Shown: in pieces, positions 1 to 7,967 of the stretch
How the letters are laid out: each line of letters begins with the position of its first letter
How positions within the stretch are numbered: position 1 is the stretch's first letter
Source: Psychromonas arctica DSM 14288
Lineage (GTDB): Bacteria > Pseudomonadota > Gammaproteobacteria > Enterobacterales > Psychromonadaceae
Length of the DNA: 64,000 nucleotides
Reading direction: 5' to 3'
NCBI RefSeq assembly: GCF_000482725.1
Contig: NZ_AXWP01000037.1
Span: 16,072-80,071, forward strand
Made by a program: the position numbers and the translations under genes
Notes under the pieces: model-generated
Told to the model about the DNA's origin: nothing
Databases searched by the model: none
Seen by the model: the letters and a program-made list of their open reading frames with translations, nothing else

Positions 1-50
1 GGGTAGAAGCGACTGTGTGCACAGAGTTCAACTAAGACGAGGAGAACATC

Positions 51-470
51 ATGAAAAACCAAGTAACACTCATAGGCTACGTTGGCGCTGAGCCAGAGAC
101 GCGAGCCTATCCATCAGGTGATTTAGTGACCAGTATTTCACTGGCCACTTCTGAGAAATGGCGCGACCGTCAATCCAATGAGCTTAAAGAGCATACGGAA
201 TGGCATCGGGTCGTTTTTCGAGATCGTGGTGGATTTAAGTTAGGGCTAAGGGCAAAAGATTTAATCCAAAAAGGAGCGAAGCTTTTTGTACAAGGGCCTC
301 AGCGCACGCGCTCATGGGAGAAAGATGGTATTAAGCATCGATTGACCGAAGTGGACGCGGACGAGTTTCTGCTTCTTGATAGTGTGAACAAAGCATCTGA
401 GCCATCAGCGGCGGATGATGCGAGCTCCCAAGTTAATTGGGCACAAACTTATCCTGAACCAGATTTTTAA
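51..470 (+). CDS. ssb: Single-stranded DNA-binding protein (ICE)
   Basis: This 139-residue protein opens with an OB-fold typical of bacterial SSB (MKNQVTLIGYVGAEPETR, then EWHRVVF and KLFVQGPQRTRSWEKDG). The tail is short and acidic and ends in PEPDF, a variant of the SSB C-terminal tip that docks partner proteins through its last Phe. AGGAGA stands just before the ATG. It heads the recombination genes bet and exo and probably protects and presents single strands during conjugation or annealing, which is inference from context. It is shorter than chromosomal SSB (about 170-180 residues) because the flexible linker is reduced. Confidence 0.93.
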   Translation: MKNQVTLIGYVGAEPETRAYPSGDLVTSISLATSEKWRDRQSNELKEHTEWHRVVFRDRGGFKLGLRAKDLIQKGAKLFVQGPQRTRSWEKDGIKHRLTEVDADEFLLLDSVNKASEPSAADDASSQVNWAQTYPEPDF

Positions 471-488
471 CCGAGCAAAACCCTTTAA

Positions 489-544
489 CCCAGCCGGGAG
501 TACTTTCCCGTCAGGGGCAGACTCCCACTTTGATTGTCGGAGTC
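489..544 (+). promoter_or_regulatory. Two-hairpin leader of bet
   Basis: Hairpin A (489-517) has inner arms CGGGA/TCCCG inside CCC/GGG. Hairpin B (520-544) pairs GACTCC with GGAGTC, and the GGAG of the second arm is the ribosome binding site of bet. It is one of nine similar leaders in this module. Folding is by eye. Confidence 0.6.
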
Positions 545-548
545 CAAA

Positions 549-1367
549 ATGGAAAAACCAAAGCTAATCCAACGCTTTGCTGAGCGCTTTAGTGTCGATC
601 CAAACAAACTGTTCGATACCCTAAAAGCAACAGCATTCAAGCAACGTGACGGTAGTGCACCGACCAATGAGCAGATGATGGCGCTCTTGGTGGTTGCAGA
701 TCAGTACGGCTTGAACCCTTTCACCAAAGAGATTTTTGCGTTCCCTGATAAACAAGCTGGAATTATTCCAGTGGTAGGTGTCGATGGATGGTCTCGCATC
801 ATCAATCAACACGACCAGTTTGATGGCATGGAGTTTAAGACTTCAGAAAACAAAGTCTCCCTAGATGGCGCGAAAGAATGTCCGGAATGGATGGAATGCA
901 TCATCTACCGGCGCGACCGTTCGCACCCAGTCAAAATCACTGAGTATCTGGATGAAGTCTATCGACCGCCTTTTGAAGGTAACGGCAAAAATGGCCCTTA
1001 CCGGGTAGATGGTCCATGGCAGACGCACACTAAGCGAATGCTAAGACATAAATCCATGATCCAGTGTTCCCGCATTGCGTTTGGCTTTGTGGGAATTTTC
1101 GATCAAGACGAAGCAGAGCGAATTATCGAAGGCCAAGCAACACACGTTGTTGAGCCATCGGTGATTCCACCCGAGCAAGTTGATGATCGAACCCGAGGGC
1201 TTGTTTACAAGCTTATCGAGCGGGCCGAAGCTTCAAACGCTTGGAATAGTGCATTGGAATATGCCAATGAACATTTTCAAGGTGTTGAACTGACGTTTGC
1301 GAAACAAGAAATATTTAATGCACAGCAACAGGCAGCCAAAGCGCTCACACAGCCTTTAGCTTCTTAG
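549..1367 (+). CDS. bet: RecT/Bet single-strand annealing protein
   Basis: This is a phage lambda Bet/RecT-type annealing protein that pairs complementary single strands together with the nearby exonuclease. Family hallmarks seen are NEQMMALLVVADQYGLNPFT, the VVGVDGWSRIIN stretch and the KRMLRHKSMIQCSRIAFGF segment. I chose the ATG at 549 (272 residues) because GGAG lies six bases upstream; a TTG at 534 would add five residues but has no ribosome site. The pair Bet-Exo is known in SXT to catalyse recombination between ICEs and to help form hybrid elements. The gene is complete. The ribosome site is paired in the leader hairpin, so translation may be controlled. Confidence 0.93.
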   Translation: MEKPKLIQRFAERFSVDPNKLFDTLKATAFKQRDGSAPTNEQMMALLVVADQYGLNPFTKEIFAFPDKQAGIIPVVGVDGWSRIINQHDQFDGMEFKTSENKVSLDGAKECPEWMECIIYRRDRSHPVKITEYLDEVYRPPFEGNGKNGPYRVDGPWQTHTKRMLRHKSMIQCSRIAFGFVGIFDQDEAERIIEGQATHVVEPSVIPPEQVDDRTRGLVYKLIERAEASNAWNSALEYANEHFQGVELTFAKQEIFNAQQQAAKALTQPLAS

Positions 1368-1389
1368 CGCCACGCATTCATTTTACTAA

Positions 1390-1442
1390 CCCTGGCGGGA
1401 TTATTCTCCCGTCAGGGGGAGGGTCTCGTCTTTTTTTGGAGA
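1390..1442 (+). promoter_or_regulatory. Two-hairpin leader of the 47-aa gene
   Basis: Hairpin A (1390-1420) has arms CGGGA/TCCCG within CCCTG/CAGGG. Hairpin B (1424-1442) pairs TCTC with GAGA across a T-rich loop and covers the GGAG ribosome site. The layout is the same as before bet, with different loop and stem bases. Confidence 0.55.
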
Positions 1443-1448
1443 TCTTCC

Positions 1449-1592
1449 ATGACTAAATCAGCCTCACTTTTACGCTTGGTACTGGTTGTTGCCCTTGTCG
1501 TAGGTTCGATTCAAGCCGGTAAAGAGGCAATTGATTCGGTTCAAGCAAGTGTTGTTCAGCACCAAACAGCGTTAGCACAAGCTGCAAAGTAA
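1449..1592 (+). CDS. Small membrane peptide, 47 aa
   Basis: The frame reads MTKSASLLRLVLVVALVVGS for the first 20 residues, a strong single membrane segment or uncleaved signal anchor. A polar Gln/Ala-rich tail of 27 residues ends QTALAQAAK. GGAG lies upstream and the same two-hairpin leader seen before its neighbours precedes it, which argues that it is a real gene rather than spacer. It sits between bet and exo. I do not recognise a family; the function is unknown. A small inner-membrane or periplasmic accessory to the module is possible. Confidence 0.6.
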   Translation: MTKSASLLRLVLVVALVVGSIQAGKEAIDSVQASVVQHQTALAQAAK

Positions 1593-1600
1593 CCACTTAA

Positions 1601-1649
1601 CCCTGAAGGGGAGTTCTCTCCTTCGGGGGAGTCTCCCCTCAAAGGAGGC
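1601..1649 (+). promoter_or_regulatory. Two-hairpin leader of exo
   Basis: Hairpin A (1601-1628) pairs GAAGG with CCTTC inside CCC/GGGG. Hairpin B (1631-1649) pairs CTCC with GGAG, the ribosome site of exo. The A stem differs from its relatives but is still complementary. Confidence 0.55.
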
Positions 1650-1652
1650 AAT

Positions 1653-2669
1653 ATGAAGGTTATCGACCTATCACAACGTACTCCTGCATGGCACCAGTGG
1701 CGCGTTGCAGGGGTTACGGCATCTGAAGCCCCAATTATTATGGGGCGTTCACCCTACAAAACACCTTGGCGATTATGGGCAGAAAAAACCGGATTCGTAT
1801 TACCGGAAGACCTATCGAATAATCCCAATGTACTTCGCGGTATTCGGTTGGAGCCTCAAGCAAGGCGAGCATTTGAGAATGCGCATAATGACTTTCTTTT
1901 GCCGTTATGTGCAGAAGCCGATCATAACGCAATCTTTCGAGCTAGCTTTGATGGCATCAACGATGCGGGTGAACCCGTTGAATTGAAATGTCCTTGCCAG
2001 TCAGTTTTTGAGGATGTGCAAGCTCACCGAGAACAAAGCGAGGCGTACCAGTTGTATTGGGTGCAAGTACAGCATCAAATACTGGTCGCCAATAGCACGC
2101 GTGGTTGGTTGGTTTTCTATTTTGAGGATCAACTGATTGAGTTTGAAATACAACGAGACGCCGCGTTCTTAACTGAGTTGCAAGAAACAGCGCTTCAGTT
2201 TTGGGAGTTAGTACAGACCAAAAAAGAACCGTCAAAATGTCCTGAGCAAGATTGTTTTGTTCCTAAGGGTGAAGCTCAGTACCGCTGGACATCACTGTCT
2301 CGGCAGTATTGCTCAGCACATGCCGAAGTGGTTCGACTGGAAAATCACATTAAATCTTTGAAAGAGGAAATGCGAGACGCTCAGTCGAAATTGGTCGCTA
2401 TGATGGGTAACTACGCTCATGCGGATTATGCTGGGGTCAAACTCAGCCGCTACATGATGGCGGGCACTGTGGACTATAAGCAATTGGCCACCGATAAATT
2501 AGGCGAACTGGACGAACAGGTTTTAGCCGCTTACCGAAAAGCGCCACAAGAGCGGTTGCGTATCAGCACCAATAAGCCAGAGCAGCCCGTTGAAACACCA
2601 ATCAAAATCAGCCTTGAGCCAGAGAACTTGGTTCTGCCAGGTGACTCGCCGAGCTCATTTTATTTTTAA
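1653..2669 (+). CDS. exo: YqaJ/lambda-type exonuclease
   Basis: This is a 338-residue alkaline exonuclease of the YqaJ viral recombinase fold, the nuclease partner of Bet. It degrades one strand of double-stranded ends to give a 3' tail. The N-terminal motif TPAWHQWRVAGVTASEAP is typical, and the metal site is visible as Asp100, Glu110 and Lys112 (FDGIND...VELKC) with a Gln138-centred helix. Residues 218-260 form a probable coiled coil. It is longer than lambda Exo (226), the excess being C-terminal, and it ends SSFYF, a tail shared with two downstream proteins. AAAGGAGG precedes the ATG. Confidence 0.9.
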   Translation: MKVIDLSQRTPAWHQWRVAGVTASEAPIIMGRSPYKTPWRLWAEKTGFVLPEDLSNNPNVLRGIRLEPQARRAFENAHNDFLLPLCAEADHNAIFRASFDGINDAGEPVELKCPCQSVFEDVQAHREQSEAYQLYWVQVQHQILVANSTRGWLVFYFEDQLIEFEIQRDAAFLTELQETALQFWELVQTKKEPSKCPEQDCFVPKGEAQYRWTSLSRQYCSAHAEVVRLENHIKSLKEEMRDAQSKLVAMMGNYAHADYAGVKLSRYMMAGTVDYKQLATDKLGELDEQVLAAYRKAPQERLRISTNKPEQPVETPIKISLEPENLVLPGDSPSSFYF

Positions 2670-2678
2670 CGTTCACTT

Positions 2679-2702
2679 GGAGCCGATTTCGGCTCCTTTC
2701 TC
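2679..2702 (+). terminator. Hairpin after exo
   Basis: A perfect 7-bp stem GGAGCCG/CGGCTCC with an ATTT loop is followed by TTTCTC. The T tract is short, so termination may be partial. It lies ten bases after the exo stop. Confidence 0.5.
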
Positions 2703-2816
2703 ATGCGCTTACATCGAGTGCATCAGAAAGCAGTTTCACTCGTAGCCAATGCTGGGTACGAATGATAGAGCGAGCTGAACTCTTACATACACAGCCATAC
2801 CACAATCCACACACCA

Positions 2817-2872
2817 CCCGACGGGGACTTCATTCCCTGCTGGGGCATGGGGCCTCGTCAAAACTGATGAGG
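2817..2872 (+). promoter_or_regulatory. Two-hairpin leader of the AAA ATPase gene
   Basis: Hairpin A (2817-2845) has GGGGA/TCCC within a CCC/GGGG outer stem. Hairpin B (2853-2872) pairs CCTCGTC with GATGAGG (one G-T pair), the GAGG being the ribosome site. The 180-base gap after exo holds this leader and the preceding hairpin. Confidence 0.55.
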
Positions 2873-2878
2873 TTTACC

Positions 2879-3838
2879 ATGACTGAACAATCCCCATTTT
2901 TGGTTCAAGTGAATCAAGCGTTTAATGTCCCGGCTCCTGATGCTTTCGTTCTGGAAGGATTTAGTGCCGACACTACCCATCCAAACATTCCCGTTCGCAA
3001 GGACGAGTATGTTTTTAGAAAAGAAGACTTACGTGACGTATTGGCGTTCTTGTCTAACCCAGACGGTGACGGTTTGTATATTACAGGCCCCACTGGATGC
3101 GGTAAGACCTCGCTAATTTGCCAAGTTGCTTCTCGATTGAATTGGCCTGTTCAGCAAATTACTGCGCATGGTCGATTGGAATTGTCCGATCTTATCGGTC
3201 ACCACACACTGGTTAATGGCAACATGACCTTTGTGTATGGACCGCTGGCACTGGCTGTAAAGCATGGCCATTTGCTGATCATTAATGAAATGGATCTTGC
3301 TGAGCCTGCTGAACTGGCTGGACTCAATGACATTTTGGAAGGTGCCCCTTTGGTCATCGCACAAAATGGCGGAGAGATCATCATGCCACACAACAAGTTT
3401 CGATTTATTGCTACCGGCAACAGTGCGGGCAGCGGTGACCAAACGGGCTTGTATCAAGGCGTGCTTCAACAGAATTTGGCTTTCCTTGATCGCTTTAGAA
3501 TCATTGAGGCGACCTATGCAGAACCATCTGTAGAGGAGGCCATTCTGGAGAGCGTTGCGCCGGGCTTACCAGAGGTCTTTCGCCAAAAAATGGTGAAGGT
3601 GGCTGGTGACATTCGTCGTCTTTTTATTGGGGGCGCGGATGGCGGTGCAGAACTCAGTATCACCATGTCCACTCGGACCTTGGTGCGCTGGGCAAAGTTA
3701 ACACTTGCTTTTAAAGGCGCTCCTAACGCAGTGGAATATGCACTGGTTCGGTCTTTGACGGCTCGTGCTGAGTTGGAGCAACGAGAAGCCATTCACCGTA
3801 TTGCCGCTGATGTCTTCGGTGACCATTGGGAGGATTGA
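2879..3838 (+). CDS. MoxR/CobS-like AAA+ ATPase
   Basis: This 319-residue AAA+ protein resembles CobS and MoxR, ATPases that remodel partners together with a VWA protein. The Walker A motif GPTGCGKTS lies at 70-78, Walker B LLIINEMD at 132-139, sensor 1 ATGN at 178-181 and a possible arginine finger DRF at about 204-206. The frame is open back to 2762, but the ATG at 2879 has GAGG seven bases upstream, and the extra upstream stretch is the hairpin leader. Its likely partner is the VWA protein at 6229. It is conserved in SXT/R391 elements, but I know of no assigned function; a role in DNA processing or defence is inference. Confidence 0.88.
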   Translation: MTEQSPFLVQVNQAFNVPAPDAFVLEGFSADTTHPNIPVRKDEYVFRKEDLRDVLAFLSNPDGDGLYITGPTGCGKTSLICQVASRLNWPVQQITAHGRLELSDLIGHHTLVNGNMTFVYGPLALAVKHGHLLIINEMDLAEPAELAGLNDILEGAPLVIAQNGGEIIMPHNKFRFIATGNSAGSGDQTGLYQGVLQQNLAFLDRFRIIEATYAEPSVEEAILESVAPGLPEVFRQKMVKVAGDIRRLFIGGADGGAELSITMSTRTLVRWAKLTLAFKGAPNAVEYALVRSLTARAELEQREAIHRIAADVFGDHWED

Positions 3839-3840
3839 TG

Positions 3841-4605
3841 ATGGATAAGTGCTTTGCTCTTTACCGTTACAGTCATTCTGATGGGACAGCCAAAGAATGG
3901 GCCATTTACGTTGGATCGGATACCCAGGAGATTGAAGTTCGGTTTGGAAAAGCCGGTCAATTGTCGCAGCAGCGATTGATTGATTCGACTGATCCTAACG
4001 CTGAAGCAGACCGACGAATCAATGAGAAAATCAACAAGGGTTATCGATTGGTTGGACAAGTCGGCATTGATCATCAAGGGCGGCCATTTGAACTCTCAAA
4101 TGCGCTAGATAGTGTCGCGTGCGCCAATAACGTCAGTTGGGAGTTTCGTACTCGCAAGGACGTCAATGGCCAAATATCGCTGGCGCAAAAAGCGTTGTTC
4201 GATATGGCAAAGCTGCTTGAAGCCTATGGCTTGGCTGTTATTGATGATGACCAGGTCAGGATTGGAGAATGGTCATTAGGGTTTTGCAAAAGCGGATTAC
4301 CTAGTACCAATCAAATCAGCATGGTGTCAGGTGAAGGCGCTGGCATTGTTAACACTGATGATGGCCCGTGGCCATTGTTGCTGTTACTGGCCTTTAAGCG
4401 TCAATTACCACCACTGTGTTCGCTCACAGTAGCGAGTCCTGAAGGGATAGAAGTATCTGACCAACTGAAGTTGGAAAAAGATGTATTGAGGCTGTTAGGC
4501 AGTGATTTAGAGCGGGTTCGCCCGATAGCTGAAGCACTGGATTTAATGCCTGCGAAAATCGATCTCAACCAATCGTCGCCTGATTCGCAAAATTACTATT
4601 TCTGA
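3841..4605 (+). CDS. WGR-like domain protein
   Basis: This 254-residue protein has an N-terminal segment (residues 8-70) with a WGR-like pattern: EWAIYVG, then VRFGKAGQLSQQ and a basic helix ending INKGYRLVG. WGR domains occur in nucleic-acid-linked proteins such as PARPs. The remainder is unrecognised. It ends SQNYYF, a tail like those of exo and the DUF3150 protein. The start is the ATG at 3841 or the one at 3838 that overlaps the upstream stop; GGGAGGA lies just before, so it is translationally coupled to the ATPase and has no hairpin leader. The function is unknown. Confidence 0.8.
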   Translation: MDKCFALYRYSHSDGTAKEWAIYVGSDTQEIEVRFGKAGQLSQQRLIDSTDPNAEADRRINEKINKGYRLVGQVGIDHQGRPFELSNALDSVACANNVSWEFRTRKDVNGQISLAQKALFDMAKLLEAYGLAVIDDDQVRIGEWSLGFCKSGLPSTNQISMVSGEGAGIVNTDDGPWPLLLLLAFKRQLPPLCSLTVASPEGIEVSDQLKLEKDVLRLLGSDLERVRPIAEALDLMPAKIDLNQSSPDSQNYYF

Positions 4606-4637
4606 TAGTGGTATTGCCATTAGCGCGTCAACTACTA

Positions 4638-4702
4638 CCACCCAAGCGGGGGCCATTGCTCCTGTTGGGAGTGGTGCGTCCCCATCTCGCATGAGGATGC
4701 AC
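4638..4702 (+). promoter_or_regulatory. Two-hairpin leader of the DUF3150 gene
   Basis: Hairpin A (4638-4674) has CCAnCCC outer bases against GGGAGTGG and an inner GC-rich stem. Hairpin B (4674-4702) pairs GTGC/GCAC and TCC/GGA, covering the AGGA ribosome site. It is the most divergent in sequence, but the layout is kept. Confidence 0.5.
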
Positions 4703-4703
4703 T

Positions 4704-5657
4704 ATGAGTATTCAAACCCTCGACAAACTTTTGATTTGTCACATCGACTGTTCCATCTGGAGCGGTAGAAAAAAACTAAGGCCTGAAGATTTCAGATTAG
4801 CCAATGGCAGCCAACTTCCACCGAAGGATGTTGCCAGCTTAGGGAGCAAAAAAATTTGCGACCCAGAGGCATTGGCGAACTTTGAAAGGCTTAAGAAAGA
4901 AGCGCAGCGCTTGTGTGAGCAAGTCGGTGTGCGGTTTTTAGGTGGCTATGCCGTCCCTGAAGACCGAATTGATCAGATTGTTCCAGAGCTTGACCGGATC
5001 GGTCAGGAGTTTGCGCAGTGTAAGCAGTTGTTCTTGGACAACTATGATCAGGTGACGTTTGACTGGGTTGCGAAACACCCGGAATTTGCAGATGCAATCC
5101 GACGTGCATTATCACCCATCGAAGACGTGGAACAACGGCTTCAGTTCGATTATGCCATCTATCGAATGCAACCGGCTGAACAAGCTGGAGGCTTAGATGA
5201 CAAGGTCAATGGTATGGGACACACCCTCTTTAAGGAGGTGGCTCGTGATGCCAATGAACTGTTTGAGCGTTCCGTTGCAGGTAAGAATCAAATAAGTCAG
5301 CGAGCCCTTAATCCGCTCAAGCGATTAAGAGACAAGTTGGATGGTTTGTCCTTCCTGGATCATCGAGTTCAGCCGATGGTTGAAGCGATGGACAATTTAT
5401 TTGTTCGTCTGCCGAAGACCGGCCCTGTGACAGATAATCTCTATCACGAACTGATGGCGACCATTTTAATTTTGTCTGATCCAGACAAGATGAGAATGCA
5501 CGGTGAAGGTCAATTGGATATCAGACAACTGATGCCCAAACCTGAACCTAAACCCGCACAGCCAGTATCTGCTCAGGCAGATAACTTACGTGCAATACCA
5601 CAACCAACCGTCAGACCAAACCTTGGTTCGACTGTACCAAACTCATTTTATTTCTAA
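4704..5657 (+). CDS. DUF3150-type protein
   Basis: This 317-residue, mostly helical soluble protein has a predicted coiled-coil centre (about 50-200) and a Pro-rich linker near the C-terminus (KPEPKPAQP at about 277-285). The overall look fits DUF3150, a family found next to CobS-like ATPases and VWA proteins in mobile elements; this is recognition by pattern, not by search. It ends NSFYF, the aromatic tail shared with exo and the WGR-like protein. It lies between the ATPase and the VWA protein and may be an adaptor of that complex (inference). No catalytic motif is visible. Confidence 0.75.
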   Translation: MSIQTLDKLLICHIDCSIWSGRKKLRPEDFRLANGSQLPPKDVASLGSKKICDPEALANFERLKKEAQRLCEQVGVRFLGGYAVPEDRIDQIVPELDRIGQEFAQCKQLFLDNYDQVTFDWVAKHPEFADAIRRALSPIEDVEQRLQFDYAIYRMQPAEQAGGLDDKVNGMGHTLFKEVARDANELFERSVAGKNQISQRALNPLKRLRDKLDGLSFLDHRVQPMVEAMDNLFVRLPKTGPVTDNLYHELMATILILSDPDKMRMHGEGQLDIRQLMPKPEPKPAQPVSAQADNLRAIPQPTVRPNLGSTVPNSFYF

Positions 5658-5660
5658 CGT

Positions 5661-5714
5661 CCTTGAGGGCATGTTGCCCTGAAGGGCGCATGTCCTCTGA
5701 ACTATGTAAGAGGA
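5661..5714 (+). promoter_or_regulatory. Two-hairpin leader of the 146-aa gene
   Basis: Hairpin A (5661-5685) pairs CCTT/AAGG and GGGCA/TGCCC. Hairpin B (5693-5714) pairs TCCTCT with AGAGGA perfectly, so the whole ribosome site is in the stem. Confidence 0.6.
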
Positions 5715-5718
5715 AATT

Positions 5719-6159
5719 ATGCAATCAACCATCCATAACCCCAGCCAACTGAACCAGTTTGAAGCACATTTTCGTGGTGTGACTGATGCGGTTGAAAGTG
5801 AATCGATACCAGAAGTGGCGTGTTGTCGAACGTTAGTACAACGGTCGTACTCAACACATAGTGTCGTGATCCCCAAGAACCCTGTTTTGATCGCAGATGC
5901 GGACGCACAAGGAGCTTGGGTAACGGCCATGGTATTTGTTCCAAACATGGCATTGCAGCAAACCGCTCATGAGCGGGCCTGGCTGCAATATCAACACGAG
6001 GTGTCTACTCAGTTACAAGACCAGTACGGTCTGACATTGGATGACATCCTGAGTTTAGACCAGCTTAAAACGTCATTTGAGCAGCACGAGAGTCCAGCTC
6101 AATTGGTGGTTTGGTTAGGTCAAAAATACGACCTGGATAAGCTAAAAGCACAGGTTTAA
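5719..6159 (+). CDS. Conserved ICE protein, 146 aa, unknown
   Basis: This soluble 146-residue protein has no membrane segment and no motif I recognise. The middle part (VPNMALQQTAHERAWLQYQH) looks helical, and the C-terminal part (LTLDDILSLDQLKTSFEQHE) resembles a small helical bundle. AGAGGA precedes the ATG. It sits between the DUF3150 gene and the VWA gene with the usual leader on both sides, so it probably belongs to the same functional module. I cannot assign a function. Confidence 0.7.
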   Translation: MQSTIHNPSQLNQFEAHFRGVTDAVESESIPEVACCRTLVQRSYSTHSVVIPKNPVLIADADAQGAWVTAMVFVPNMALQQTAHERAWLQYQHEVSTQLQDQYGLTLDDILSLDQLKTSFEQHESPAQLVVWLGQKYDLDKLKAQV

Positions 6160-6170
6160 ACACTTACATT

Positions 6171-6220
6171 CCCAGCGGGGAAACGCTCCCGCTGAGGGAG
6201 TATTCCCCCTAATGATTAGG
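6171..6220 (+). promoter_or_regulatory. Two-hairpin leader of the VWA gene
   Basis: Hairpin A (6171-6198) pairs AGCGGG with CCCGCT inside CCC/GGG. Hairpin B (6208-6220) pairs CCTAA with TTAGG, the 3' arm running into the TAGGAG ribosome site. Confidence 0.55.
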
Positions 6221-6228
6221 AGACTCCC

Positions 6229-7884
6229 ATGAATCATCCATTAAAAAACGCACTGCCAATCGTTGCCGCCGCTTATGGCGAAAAGTTTGGTGTGAAGGTG
6301 CTTATTCAAGGACAAGATGCGTTTACCGATGGTGAGCGGATTGTGATCCCAACAGCAAACCCAGACGACCCACACTATCAACAGATAGCTTGGGGTTATC
6401 TGGCTCATGAAGCGGCGCATATTCGGCATACCAATTTTGACATGGTGCAGAAGGCGTCGTCTAAGCCGATCCGTAAGGCACTTCTCAATATCATTGAGGA
6501 CGTTCGCATTGAAAACGAATTGGCAAAGGATTACCCCGGAACCCGGCGCAGTATTTCGCAAGTGATTGAGTACATGGTGGACACACAGCAAATGTGTGTA
6601 CCTGAACAGCCTGAGCCTGCATCTAACTTGCAAGCATGGTTGTTGTTCCGCTTGAGATGCCATTTTCTGGGTCAGAAATCGCTGACGCCTTTGTATCAAG
6701 CTGTTGATGAAAGAGTGAGACAACTCTTTCCTGCCGCAGCGATGAGCCGGTTAAGCGCCATGCTGACAGCAGTGCCTAGCCTGGCATCTACAGGTGAAGT
6801 GCTGAAACTTGTCGATGCCATCGTTGCCATGTTGGAAGAAGAATCTCGTCCACCACAGGATGATTCTGATGTTGATGGCGGTGATGACATTGGACAAGAT
6901 GCGAGTAATGACAGCAATAGCAGTAGTGACAGTCAAACCCCGGAAACAGGTTCGTCTGCAACAGGGGATGCTGGTGAAACGAGTGATTCTGATAACTCTG
7001 ATCAAGCTGACAATTTGCGACAAGCCTTAGAGGCCAGTGCCGCTCAGTTTGAACCCGATACCTTTGCCCAAGTGGCAGAAGTGTTGTCGGAACAAGCAGA
7101 AGGACATCAGGGCGTCACTCCGCTCAGTTTGCCCCAAGCAGAGCAAGCTATGTTGGGTGATGAGGCCATTTTGACCTTATCGGCGTCTGAGTCCGCTCAA
7201 ATTCGAGCCAGGCTTAGGGGCATGGTTCAGTCCAGTCAGGACAATCGGAATCATGCCAAACGGCACGGTCTTCGAGTTGCAACCCATCGTCTTGCCGCCT
7301 CACAAGCAGGTGAATCGAGATTGTTTATTCAAAGGCAGCCGCGCATTGCGCCTAATGCTGCTGTGCACTTGCTTGTCGATATATCGGGCTCAATGGGTAA
7401 GCCCATTGGCGAAGGTAATCGCAAGTACTTTCATGTTGCCAATGAAGCTGCTTTGGCTTTGGCCATGGCATTGGAAGGTATACCGGGTGTTGTACCTGCG
7501 GTCAGTTATTTTCCTGGTATTCATCAGGAAGTATCTATCGCGTTATTGCCCAAGCAATCGGTTCGACATCGGGCCGCCTGTTTTGACCAAAAACCACGAG
7601 GTTGTACGCCTATGGCACAAGCTATGTGGTTTGCGGCAAACAGTTTGTTGGCACAAAAACAGAAGCGAAAGCTAATGATAGTGCTAACCGATGGTGACCC
7701 AGATGACTGGGCTGCTACACATGACATTGTTGACCGTTGCAGACGAAGTGGCTTTGAGCTGCTGGGGATCGGGATTCAAACACGCAGTGTTGAGAAATTC
7801 TTTCCTCAAAGCATCGTGATTAACGACGTCAAAGATCTAAAGCGTGAGTTATTCGAAGTAACACAACAACTGTTAGTTCAGTAA
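6229..7884 (+). CDS. CobT-like VWA protein with HEAAH motif
   Basis: This 551-residue protein has two recognisable ends. Residues 60-64 read HEAAH (HExxH), followed by IIEDVRIENELA at 88-99, which could supply a third ligand; this suggests a metallopeptidase-like domain. Residues 203-262 are an acidic Asp/Ser-rich linker. A von Willebrand A domain follows, with the MIDAS motif DISGS at 384-388, the CTPM threonine and TDGD at 487-490, all intact. VWA proteins of this kind act with MoxR/CobS ATPases, and the ATPase at 2879 is the obvious partner. Cobalt chelation is unlikely because no cobalamin genes are nearby. Whether it cleaves protein is untested. Confidence 0.85.
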   Translation: MNHPLKNALPIVAAAYGEKFGVKVLIQGQDAFTDGERIVIPTANPDDPHYQQIAWGYLAHEAAHIRHTNFDMVQKASSKPIRKALLNIIEDVRIENELAKDYPGTRRSISQVIEYMVDTQQMCVPEQPEPASNLQAWLLFRLRCHFLGQKSLTPLYQAVDERVRQLFPAAAMSRLSAMLTAVPSLASTGEVLKLVDAIVAMLEEESRPPQDDSDVDGGDDIGQDASNDSNSSSDSQTPETGSSATGDAGETSDSDNSDQADNLRQALEASAAQFEPDTFAQVAEVLSEQAEGHQGVTPLSLPQAEQAMLGDEAILTLSASESAQIRARLRGMVQSSQDNRNHAKRHGLRVATHRLAASQAGESRLFIQRQPRIAPNAAVHLLVDISGSMGKPIGEGNRKYFHVANEAALALAMALEGIPGVVPAVSYFPGIHQEVSIALLPKQSVRHRAACFDQKPRGCTPMAQAMWFAANSLLAQKQKRKLMIVLTDGDPDDWAATHDIVDRCRRSGFELLGIGIQTRSVEKFFPQSIVINDVKDLKRELFEVTQQLLVQ

Positions 7885-7901
7885 CCACATCAACTTTACC
7901 A

Positions 7902-7963
7902 CCCTGCGGGGACGATTCCGTCCCCGTCAGGGCATGGGTTCGTCTCCGCTTTTTTTTGGAGAC
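7902..7963 (+). promoter_or_regulatory. Two-hairpin leader of radC-like gene
   Basis: Hairpin A (7902-7932) pairs CGGGGAC/GTCCCCG inside CCCTG/CAGGG. Hairpin B (7942-7963) pairs GTCTCC with GGAGAC around a T-rich loop, hiding the GGAG site. It is the clearest example in the window. Confidence 0.65.
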
Positions 7964-7967
7964 TCCT

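Noticed and set aside
2762..2878. Upstream extension of the AAA ATPase reading frame (39 residues)
   Set aside because: It runs through the hairpin leader, has no ribosome site and resembles no ATPase N-terminus; the ATG at 2879 has GAGG.
6241..6723. 160-codon frame on the minus strand inside the VWA gene
   Set aside because: It lies wholly opposite a recognised gene, has a random residue make-up and no ribosome site.
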